Positions 31,901-38,565 of a DNA stretch of 64,000 bases are shown here, piece after piece. The notes beneath the pieces were generated by a model, which was not told where the DNA came from, ran no database searches, and worked only from the letters and a program-made list of their open reading frames with translations. Numbering within the stretch: position 1 is the stretch's first letter; the number at the start of each line of letters is the position of its first letter. The stretch lies in contig DDFF01000008.1 in NCBI GenBank assembly GCA_002337045.1, positions 496,001 through 560,000 on the forward strand, read 5' to 3'. This DNA is from Bacteroidetes bacterium UBA1935. Its GTDB lineage: Bacteria > Bacteroidota > Bacteroidia > Chitinophagales > Chitinophagaceae. Made by a program: the position numbers and the translations under genes.

Positions 31901-34900
31901 AGATACCATCTTCATCATGGATGAATCTCATAACAGCAGCGGTTCATCCAATACGGGTAATTTCCTGCAAGGTGTTATAGCGCAGGCCAGCGGCGTAGTT
32001 TACCTCTCCGCCACTTTTGCGAAACGCCCTGATAATATGCCCATCTACGCGGTAAAGACCGCTATCTCGGATTGTAATATGAGCCGTGACCAGTTGGTGG
32101 AAGCGATACAGCGCGGAGGTGTGGCATTGCAGGAAGTATTGTCTTCACAACTCGTAGCTGAAGGACAGATGATCCGCAGGGAAAGAAGTTTTGAGGGGGT
32201 AGAAGTGAACTATATCACTTTACAGGATAAGGCACAGGAACACGCTGCGATAGCAGATAATATTACAGGTATTATCCGCGATATCATCAGTTTTCAGAAA
32301 GATTATGTCGATGCTGTTGTTGAAGAATTAGACACCATAGCTGTTGCTGATGGTAAAGCAGTTGGTATGCGTGATGGTACGAACAAAGCAGGCGTAGACA
32401 ATACCCCCTATTTCAGTAAGGTCTTTAATATTATCAACCAGATGTTGTTTTCCATCAAAGCAGCATCCGTTGCGGAACGAGCCATCGAAAGATTGAAAGA
32501 GGGTAAAAAGCCGGTGATTGCTTTCTCTTCCACAATGGGTAGTTTTTTGGAAGACATGACGGACGAGAAAGGATTGCCTGTAAGTGATGGTTCTGTTATT
32601 ATGCCTGATTTTTCCGAAGTATTGCGCCGAGGTTTAGATGGGGTGATGCGCTATACTGAAAAAAGCCCGAACGGAGAACCTGTTTACAAAGCTTTTGAGA
32701 TTACAGAACTATCGCCTGAAGCACAGGCGGTATACTTCAGTATCCGTAAACGTATTGATGAGATAGCCACGGGTATTTCTATTTCACCGATTGATGTGGT
32801 GGTGCAAAAAATAAAAGCGGCAGGCTATAGGGTTGCAGAAGTGACAGGGCGTAAATATGAATTACAGTGGCTGGAGGAGAATGACCCGATGAACGAGCTC
32901 TTACCGGAAGGCAATAAAAACAATTCGGTACGCAAAGCCATTGTGGCATTACGTAAGAAGATAAACACCAATGATGCTTTTCGGGAATTTAATAATAACG
33001 AAGTAGACGTGCTGCTTATCAACCAAAGCGGCAGTACGGGTGCATCAGCACATGCGATTCCTACTTCCAAAGTGCCGAAGGACAAAGTGAGGCAAAGGGT
33101 CATGATCGTGCTGCAAGCAGAACTGGATATTAATACGGAAGTGCAGAAACGTGGCCGTATTAATCGTACTGGGCAATTACTGAAGCCTACTTATGATTAC
33201 ATGACTTCAGCCATACCGGCAGAGCTCCGGTTGATGATGATGCTGCAAAAAAAGCTGAAATCATTGGATGCCAACACAGCCTCTAATCAAAAGCAATCCA
33301 GCAAGATTTTAGATGTGCCTGATTTCCTGAATAAATACGGAGACAGGGTTGTCAAGGAATACTTGTTGGAAAACCCTGCTGTGAACAGGATGCTGGATGA
33401 TCCTTTGAAGCTGAAGAATACAACCGATAGCGAACAAGGGGACGCACAGGCCATGGAGAATGCGGCGCATAAAGTAAGCGGACGAGTAGCCGTACTGTCT
33501 GTAAAAATGCAGCAGGAGTTTTATGCAGAGATAACAGAGCGGTATAATGATTACGTGTCCTACCTGCAACAGATCGGAGATTATGATTTGGAGATGGAAG
33601 CGATGAACCTGGAAGCGGAAACAGTGAATAGTAAAGTCGTGAAAGTAGGCGGTGGTTCAGGTAGTGTATTCAGCGAGGACAGTATTTTAGAAACAGTACA
33701 TGCCAATGTGTTACGCAAACCATTTACGGCGACAGAACTGGACAATCTGCTCAAAGAATCATTGCAGGGAGAAGACGCACTGAAAATACAGCAGGATATT
33801 ATACGTGACTATAACGAAGAGACGGCAATGGCGGTGGATATTGAAGCGAAAGAACTTAATGAACGCTATCATGAGCTGGCTAAGCGTATTAACCTGGAGA
33901 AGAAATTTCAGCGGCTCAAGACCGACAGCGAAAGAGAAGCTTACTATCACCAGCGCGAAAAAGAGATAGAAGAAGCGCATGGGAAAGCGTTGAAGCAATT
34001 ACTGGACAAAGCTGCAGCCAGAAAATTTTATCTCGAAAAGCTGTTTAAGTTTTTCTATATCGGGCGTAACCTGAGTTTTCCGATAAGTACGGGTAGTGGT
34101 TATATGGAATATGTACCGACGGTATTCTTAGGCTTCGTAATTGATTGGAAGCGCAAGAATCCTTTCCTGCCTTCTAAAATTAAACTGCGCTTCGCACTGG
34201 CAAACAGTAATAAATACTTTGCCATGCCCGCATCTTTTGAAGACATTGATAAGATCATCGGTGCAAGCGCGGAACTGCCAAGAATAGGGCTGGAGCAGGT
34301 ATTGCATAACTGGGGGGTATATATCCAGCAGAATAATGCGGACAGGAAGACCAGGCATATCGTAACCGGTAACCTCTTGCAGGCATTCAGTGATTTCAGG
34401 GGGAAGCTGGTAAACTATACCACACTGGATGGCAAGATTGAAAAAGGCATCCTGCTACCGGAGAATTGGGTGATGGATGAGCAAGTGCAGGATAAGGTGA
34501 GTATACCTGTCTTAAAAGCACTGCCGCTAATTAAATCACTTACGGTTGGACATTCTATTGTGACCAGTACCGGCATTGGTTTTATCAGGCAGCCGGCAGG
34601 CTATAAAGTCATTGTTCCGATGGCACGAAAAGTAGCAGGCGATATTTATCTCGATAAGGATTTACTCGCGTTGGTAGATGGTAATAATTTCAATCGCGTA
34701 TCAGATAGGATGGTAGCGCAACTGAATATTGAAGCCATAGAAAATTTTGTAGGTATTATACAGGATAAGCATACATGTTCTGTGATGATAAGCCGCCATC
34801 AGTTCAGCCAGATGGAAAAACAAGTTACGGTGCATCACCGGCGCAAGCCTATCAGGATGCCTGAACCCGAGGAAGCATATCAAGCGAGTGACCAGGAATT

Positions 34901-34970
34901 AGAATTACTCCAGCTCGAAGCAGAAGCACTCAAACTTAAACTAAGACTCAAACTAAGATTAGCAGCATAA
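28992..34970 (+). CDS. Giant adenine methyltransferase-helicase fusion (DarB / strawberry-notch type)
   Basis: A 1992-residue protein. The N-terminal DNA N6-adenine methyltransferase has motif I FEPSAGNG (residues 124-131) and motif IV NPPFG (185-189). A superfamily 2 helicase of the strawberry-notch type follows: Walker A GDQTGIGKGR (848-857), Walker B DESH (977-980), YLSATF (about 1007), a GSTGASAHA motif V and QKRGRINRTGQ (motif VI, from about 1385). The last 500 residues hold coiled coils and a domain of unknown function. The same fusion is known in phage P1 DarB, a virion protein that shields injected DNA from restriction, and in many mobile elements. Protection of element DNA on entry is the likely role; replication is an alternative. 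Confidence 0.88.
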   Translation: MKMTTKQRAYVQSVENDLRTRTKQTKRSLESRAAAMGIGDQNEVKELTELAIVNTARNIALQKDSTTEEKFGQMVQLYKAQVNLSHRTSQSILLQQYSTPAPIGYLMGVFCGIDKLHLKGGYAFEPSAGNGLLTVAAMPERVYVNEVDELRGTNLRQQGFANVWSRDGSQPFFDVQQRFMAVLTNPPFGKLDKAVVINGYPIAILEHLMAIYALDTMAMDGKAAIIIGGHTTWDSKGRIQAGKNRIFFNYLYHHYHVADVILLDGKQLYARQGTAFNTRLILIAGRKHEPVGAAPVCNPAIDQVVHSFDELFQRVMTAMQWKKSDDARPQATIQQHNINSNQDMSTEARRLLQALRGKSLDGMEEADSRYAMTYTEQYLPLQELYNDALIFLRTENYYEVYGKDAGFLKHLLPGISKTTFLCDGVYIEYTALDEAAMTRLIQMLQKMGIRFILTDDAANSNPVTRANKDMPDKQLWEIPLEKFLASEEQAYNEQSANGIAYELPYKTEYVIMFNTFLGANVYDAYPDNPYTDSGRKELSRRAFRQQCLKIIHNYNVRLAMTMDIIVSDEVLVDYPRMKLSQDARLTYLKTIVHAGNQLNGIRRKLQCLQKDALLQLSKELKPLFQTKHKRSLQGSEDDDLVDHDALYEQYKQYKQNKADALYLLETPETFVAFNEDAEALAKTCNIGIIKMSEGGVFKYFITGSSKSLLFLRIQQLQDAGYKPVLIEDTRYHTHDLQERVDQELNKILRLIDQQKPKHEGDLGAPYQPSSNACIVLDTQVPDSMAFETQEALAAIKEAVGGDTDNFVRDRLGYPTKTALCKALSAEQTDAVMMGIYNIEARGQGMIIGDQTGIGKGRVAAAMLRYAHHQGLKPIFLTEKANLFSDLYRDLYAIGSGHLRPFIVNGRESKTDIKDEDGNIIYQALPYAEQTAAFKAEKLPAGFDFAIGTYSQFNSPEKKPEKPAFLSAIARDTIFIMDESHNSSGSSNTGNFLQGVIAQASGVVYLSATFAKRPDNMPIYAVKTAISDCNMSRDQLVEAIQRGGVALQEVLSSQLVAEGQMIRRERSFEGVEVNYITLQDKAQEHAAIADNITGIIRDIISFQKDYVDAVVEELDTIAVADGKAVGMRDGTNKAGVDNTPYFSKVFNIINQMLFSIKAASVAERAIERLKEGKKPVIAFSSTMGSFLEDMTDEKGLPVSDGSVIMPDFSEVLRRGLDGVMRYTEKSPNGEPVYKAFEITELSPEAQAVYFSIRKRIDEIATGISISPIDVVVQKIKAAGYRVAEVTGRKYELQWLEENDPMNELLPEGNKNNSVRKAIVALRKKINTNDAFREFNNNEVDVLLINQSGSTGASAHAIPTSKVPKDKVRQRVMIVLQAELDINTEVQKRGRINRTGQLLKPTYDYMTSAIPAELRLMMMLQKKLKSLDANTASNQKQSSKILDVPDFLNKYGDRVVKEYLLENPAVNRMLDDPLKLKNTTDSEQGDAQAMENAAHKVSGRVAVLSVKMQQEFYAEITERYNDYVSYLQQIGDYDLEMEAMNLEAETVNSKVVKVGGGSGSVFSEDSILETVHANVLRKPFTATELDNLLKESLQGEDALKIQQDIIRDYNEETAMAVDIEAKELNERYHELAKRINLEKKFQRLKTDSEREAYYHQREKEIEEAHGKALKQLLDKAAARKFYLEKLFKFFYIGRNLSFPISTGSGYMEYVPTVFLGFVIDWKRKNPFLPSKIKLRFALANSNKYFAMPASFEDIDKIIGASAELPRIGLEQVLHNWGVYIQQNNADRKTRHIVTGNLLQAFSDFRGKLVNYTTLDGKIEKGILLPENWVMDEQVQDKVSIPVLKALPLIKSLTVGHSIVTSTGIGFIRQPAGYKVIVPMARKVAGDIYLDKDLLALVDGNNFNRVSDRMVAQLNIEAIENFVGIIQDKHTCSVMISRHQFSQMEKQVTVHHRRKPIRMPEPEEAYQASDQELELLQLEAEALKLKLRLKLRLAA

Positions 34971-34980
34971 CACAAATAGT

Positions 34981-36792
34981 ATGAAGATGAAACTAAACCG
35001 AATGAATTATTTCCAGCAGATAGGTGCATACAAGCATATCATTGAAAAGGATGAGGACTTTGAAGCCACTTACCAGTTTATTAATAAAGTAACCAAGCAG
35101 GGTAAAGAGCCAAACAATATCGATAAGTCTCCTGAGATCAGGGAGACATTTGATTTGTTTCTGAAGAACCTGAATAGCCAGGATGAAAAGCTTTCTAAAA
35201 CCAAGACAAAAAAAGTAGCGCCGACCAAGCAACCGAAACCTGTTACAAAGCCCAAAGCAGAAACGCCTAAGAAAACAGCAAAGCCAAAACCAAAGAGAAA
35301 GGAAAAAATAAAGTATCAATCGGAGCAGGTGTCGCATATACCGTCTGATATCGCGCTTGTCAAAAAATACCTTTCACTACATGATAAAGACAAGAGCTAT
35401 GTTCAAATACTGGCAATATGGAGGGCATTCAATAAAGCTATTGTAGAGCGAAAAGTTATCAGGGACTCCCCTTATCATGCAGAAATAGCAGCTATGAATG
35501 CAAGCCTGCGTGTAGCAGTACATGAGGCAAGTGAAGCCGGGAGCCTGCACCTGGTTATTCCGGATGCCCGCCTAAAAGTTTATGATGAGATAGCACATAG
35601 TGTTGAAAAGTCTGTTGGTGTGGGTATCCTGATGGAGTACATTAATATATCCGGCATGAAAGGATGGCATGAACGAGCAGAAAAACTGCTGCGACGAATT
35701 GAAAAAGCGGAAGCAGAGGGACGATTGAAAGGTGACAGGTATATCCGGGAAGTACGTAAAGCATATACCGCTATCAAAGCTTATATAGACAGAGAAACAG
35801 AAGTAGTAGATGTCAGTACTTATAGCCTGAGCGGCATTGGAGAGATTGCAGTCATGGGTTGCGCGTGTGAAGAAGGGTTAGACGGATTTACCAGGGCACA
35901 AAATGCAGTTGTGTATAAACTCTTAGAAGAGAAGGTAAAGAATCTTTCAGATGAAGAACTGGAAAGGGCATTTGAAGATACAGTAGCGCCATCGCTTTGT
36001 AAGGCTATTGCACATAAGTTGATGGAAAGGAAGCAACTTACCATGAGCATGATCCGCAATCCTGCAAAACTGGCAAAGCGGGCAGCGCTAGCAGGTGCGG
36101 AACAATATGATATCGAAACAGAGTTGATAGATATGCGTCTGAAGAAAGCTGGTAGAAATCAGCATAAGCATACTGGTGGTGGGTTAAACGGGGTAGAAGA
36201 AACGCCATTACCTATTGCATCACAAGATGTACAGATCATATCTGCCAAAGAATTGGTCAGCAAGAAATTTAAAACAATGGGACTGGCGGGTAAGTACCGA
36301 AAGCTTTTGGGAGACCCTGAACCCGGGTTTTCAGCCATGATATTTGGCAAGCCTAAACAAGGTAAGTCAACAGTGGCGATTGATTTTGCCAAGGAATTAA
36401 CGAAGCATGGCAGGGTACTGTATTGTGCATTTGAAGAAGGGCATGGTTATACCTTACAGGATAAGGTAAAACGCAATAATGCAGACGTGCCCAGATTGGA
36501 TTTTGCGAATAAACTACCTGCTCATCTGAGTTCGTATCAATATGTGTTTATCGATAGTGTCAGTGATGCAGGACTGGATGAACAGGCATTTAAGCAACTC
36601 ATTAAATCTAATAAACCTACTTCTATCATAGGTATATTCCATGCTACGAAGGACGGGAAGTTCAGAGGAGGACAAACCTACGCACATGATGTAGATATAT
36701 TGGTACGCGTGGAGGACGGCGTGGCATATGCACAGGGTAGATTTGCACCACCCAATGATCTGAGTATATCTGCTTTGCAAACTAGTTTATAG
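34981..36792 (+). CDS. RadA-like P-loop ATPase with long N-terminal extension
   Basis: A 603-residue protein. Residues 1-60 are a small helical domain; 60-115 a Lys/Pro/Thr-rich linker; 115-290 a mostly helical middle domain; the C-terminal 200 residues a RecA-fold ATPase with Walker A GKPKQGKST (456-464), Walker B YVFIDS (521-526) and FHATKDGKFRGGQTYAHDVD, which lines up with the HVTKDG-xxxGP-xxxEHxVD segment of RadA/Sms. It lies 10 bases after the giant gene, so the two may act together in replication, recombination or DNA protection. It is the only P-loop protein besides the helicase; a packaging role cannot be excluded, but the motifs look RadA-like rather than FtsK/HerA-like. Confidence 0.78.
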   Translation: MKMKLNRMNYFQQIGAYKHIIEKDEDFEATYQFINKVTKQGKEPNNIDKSPEIRETFDLFLKNLNSQDEKLSKTKTKKVAPTKQPKPVTKPKAETPKKTAKPKPKRKEKIKYQSEQVSHIPSDIALVKKYLSLHDKDKSYVQILAIWRAFNKAIVERKVIRDSPYHAEIAAMNASLRVAVHEASEAGSLHLVIPDARLKVYDEIAHSVEKSVGVGILMEYINISGMKGWHERAEKLLRRIEKAEAEGRLKGDRYIREVRKAYTAIKAYIDRETEVVDVSTYSLSGIGEIAVMGCACEEGLDGFTRAQNAVVYKLLEEKVKNLSDEELERAFEDTVAPSLCKAIAHKLMERKQLTMSMIRNPAKLAKRAALAGAEQYDIETELIDMRLKKAGRNQHKHTGGGLNGVEETPLPIASQDVQIISAKELVSKKFKTMGLAGKYRKLLGDPEPGFSAMIFGKPKQGKSTVAIDFAKELTKHGRVLYCAFEEGHGYTLQDKVKRNNADVPRLDFANKLPAHLSSYQYVFIDSVSDAGLDEQAFKQLIKSNKPTSIIGIFHATKDGKFRGGQTYAHDVDILVRVEDGVAYAQGRFAPPNDLSISALQTSL

Positions 36793-36805
36793 CTACACTA
36801 ATTAC

Positions 36806-36840
36806 AAAGGATAGGCTTTATGCCTATCCTTTATGTTTGT
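36806..36840. terminator. Bidirectional terminator between the ATPase and XRE genes
   Basis: AAAGGATAGGC (36806-36816) pairs with GCCTATCCTTT (36822-36832) around TTTAT, followed by a T-rich stretch. It lies between convergent genes. Confidence 0.8.
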
Positions 36841-36912
36841 TTTGTTTGAAGTAGTATCGATATGATCCCGATAACGGGTGTGCCTTAATCTATTTACTTC
36901 AAAAGTTGGTGA

Positions 36913-37284
36913 TCAGGATTTTTTGGACTCTTTATACATCTCTATAATACCTTTTTGCATTTCGATGACTGCGTCTTTTTCTTTTAGTAAACGCTCATAC
37001 ATCTCGATCACTTTTTCGTTGGAGTTCACGTAAAAGCCATTGCCGTTATTGCCTGTCTGCTGGTAGACGGTTTGAAAAGTAGCGGCACTGTCCATGTTCT
37101 TAATAGCGTCAACAGGAAAATCCAATACTGCCGCTATTTTGTTCAGCCATTCATCATCAATTTCTTCTTTGCTTTCCAGCCTTGAATATTCCTGTTGCGA
37201 AATTTGGAGCTTGGAAGCCATTTCCTTTTGCGGTATGCGGCGAAAATTGCGAAGGCTGGATATGTTTTTTCCTAAATGAACCAT
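36913..37284 (-). CDS. XRE-family transcriptional regulator
   Basis: A 123-residue DNA-binding protein. The N-terminal helix-turn-helix of the Cro/C1 type covers about residues 6-60 (ISSLRNFRRIPQKEMASKLQ, ISQQEYSRLES), followed by a linker and a C-terminal coiled coil (MYERLLKEKDAVIEMQKGII) likely to dimerise it. It is convergent with the structural block and has two 12-base repeats just upstream of its start, so it probably represses itself and perhaps the element. It is a candidate for the repressor that keeps the element silent. Confidence 0.85.
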   Translation of the reverse strand: MVHLGKNISSLRNFRRIPQKEMASKLQISQQEYSRLESKEEIDDEWLNKIAAVLDFPVDAIKNMDSAATFQTVYQQTGNNGNGFYVNSNEKVIEMYERLLKEKDAVIEMQKGIIEMYKESKKS

Positions 37285-37326
37285 TGACTGTAATTTTTGA
37301 TGCGGTTTAAGTCATCATATATAAAC

Positions 37327-37359
37327 GGTAAAATACAATAGTTTTCAGGTAAAATACAA
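37327..37359. promoter_or_regulatory. Twin GGTAAAATACAA repeats, candidate operator
   Basis: GGTAAAATACAA occurs at 37327-37338 and 37348-37359, exactly 21 bases (two helical turns) apart, each with a GTA-AAA-TAC dyad. They lie 43-75 bases upstream of the XRE start and before the receiver-like gene, as expected for cooperative dimer binding. Confidence 0.55.
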
Positions 37360-37421
37360 CAATTACCATATTGCTTTCTTGAAAACCACGCTTACTTTAG
37401 CAGCAAATTTATTTAATATCC

Positions 37422-37802
37422 ATGACACCCACCACCATTGCTATAGTTGAAAACAAAATGCTCTATTTGGAGGGATTATCCTGTCTGTTGAAAGATAATG
37501 GTTGTTCCATCCCGATCAATACCTCTAGCTTGCCCTAGCTGCATGCTGCTTTGCAGCTTACTACAAACTATCCGGACATATGCCTTTTTAATCTTTGCAT
37601 GCTGGCAGACGGAGATACTACAGTTATCAATTCCATTATGCAACAGGCAATATCAACAAAAGTTATTGGTTACTATATCGATGAAGCAGATTTGCAATTT
37701 GCGTCCGCATTGCATCTGGATGGGGTATTTTCTTTAAAAGAACCACCTGAAAATATTATGAATATGATAAATACAACAACTGCAGACCAGATGTCGATTT
37801 GA
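37422..37802 (+). pseudogene. Response-regulator receiver-like gene broken by an in-frame TAG
   Basis: Reading from ATG 37422 gives TIAIVENKMLYLEGLSCLLKD, the start of a NarL-type receiver domain, then a TAG stop at 37536-37538. The same frame continues without further stops to 37802 with PDICLFNLCM, VIGYYIDEADLQFA and DGVFSLKEPPENI, the later parts of the same fold. The usual phospho-acceptor Asp is Asn here, and no output helix-turn-helix follows. It is therefore a degenerate receiver-only gene with one nonsense codon, or a gene restarting at an internal TTG. It lies divergent from the XRE gene. Confidence 0.6.
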
Positions 37803-37856
37803 GGCTTTGAAAATTAACGTGACTACCTATTGTTATTTAGAAATTGAAGAATAATC

Positions 37857-38087
37857 ATGCATACTAGTAGCTATCCCAAATTCGACCATGAAGCCAAAGA
37901 ACTTTCAGCATTTTCATTCAGTATTGATACGTTTATCATATCGCTGAAAAATGGACAAATTGTTCATTTTATTGCGGATGATGTGCAGCAATTTAAAGCT
38001 TGGTTGACTAAAAATGGTGTGAGGGATATCAGGAAGGACGATGGTATACCTAAGACATTAAAAGTTGCCAACGCAGAGAACATTTAA
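37857..38087 (+). CDS. Small protein of unknown function
   Basis: A 76-residue protein, not recognised. It has a mixed alpha/beta composition: FIISLKNGQIVHFIADDVQQ then a helix FKAWLTKNGVRDI and a basic end. No signal or membrane span. It lies 54 bases after the receiver-like pseudogene on the same strand. The sense of the composition supports a real gene. Confidence 0.55.
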   Translation: MHTSSYPKFDHEAKELSAFSFSIDTFIISLKNGQIVHFIADDVQQFKAWLTKNGVRDIRKDDGIPKTLKVANAENI

Positions 38088-38565
38088 TGCAAAGAGTAAT
38101 TGAAAGCCTTGATAATGATGTCGGCAAAGTGAACATAAGTTTAAAACAATAGCCGCTGTTAGCGAGTTATGTAGATTAATTAATTGTTGTATTTACTAGT
38201 ACATAAATAGTAGAAACAAGTGTAATGGCGGGTATATAAAGCCTTACAATTTGTAGTAAAAAATCTACAGAATAAAACTATTTATGCGATATAAAATATT
38301 AACAAACTATTTGTATAATTGTAAGACAAACACAAACTATTAGCAATATTGAATGAAGACAGCATTGAAAAATGCTTGTGCGACCATGAGAAAATGAAAT
38401 ACAGTTCTTCTCCGATATTCTAATCCTGGGTACAAACAAATGCAATAATCTTTAGGAGCCAAACACCGGTATAGCCCTGTGGTTGCTTACAGGATTTGTA
38501 TGCACAAATTGATTGTTTTGAGGTAATGGCATATTGTCATTACTACACCATAAACTGTTTTGCCA
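38088..38565. other. AT-rich intergenic region
   Basis: No gene is supported in these 478 bases. ACAAACTATT is repeated exactly 30 bases apart (38302-38311 and 38332-38341), and a weak hairpin TGTAG/CTACA lies near 38252-38269. The right end of the integrated element could be here, but no copy of the tRNA-Val end is visible. Confidence 0.4.

Noticed and set aside
34981..36792. Viral genome-packaging ATPase of the FtsK/HerA type
   Set aside because: The C-terminal motifs (ATKDG, HDVD after the Walker B) match RadA/Sms-like ATPases better, and the typical arginine finger region of packaging ATPases is not visible; a packaging role is left open but not claimed.
12405..37400. Tailed (Caudoviricetes) prophage
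   Set aside because: Across the whole block I see no terminase, portal, head protease, major capsid of HK97 type, tail tube, sheath or tape-measure protein, and there is no gene long enough for a tape measure except the methyltransferase-helicase.
12405..37400. Integrative conjugative element
   Set aside because: No relaxase, coupling protein or Tra proteins (TraG, TraJ, TraN and so on) of the Bacteroidota type were found. DUF4248 and the helicase giant also occur in such elements but are not enough.
38302..38341. Right attachment site of the element
   Set aside because: The 10-base direct repeat here does not match any part of tRNA-Val or its flank, so there is no positive evidence.
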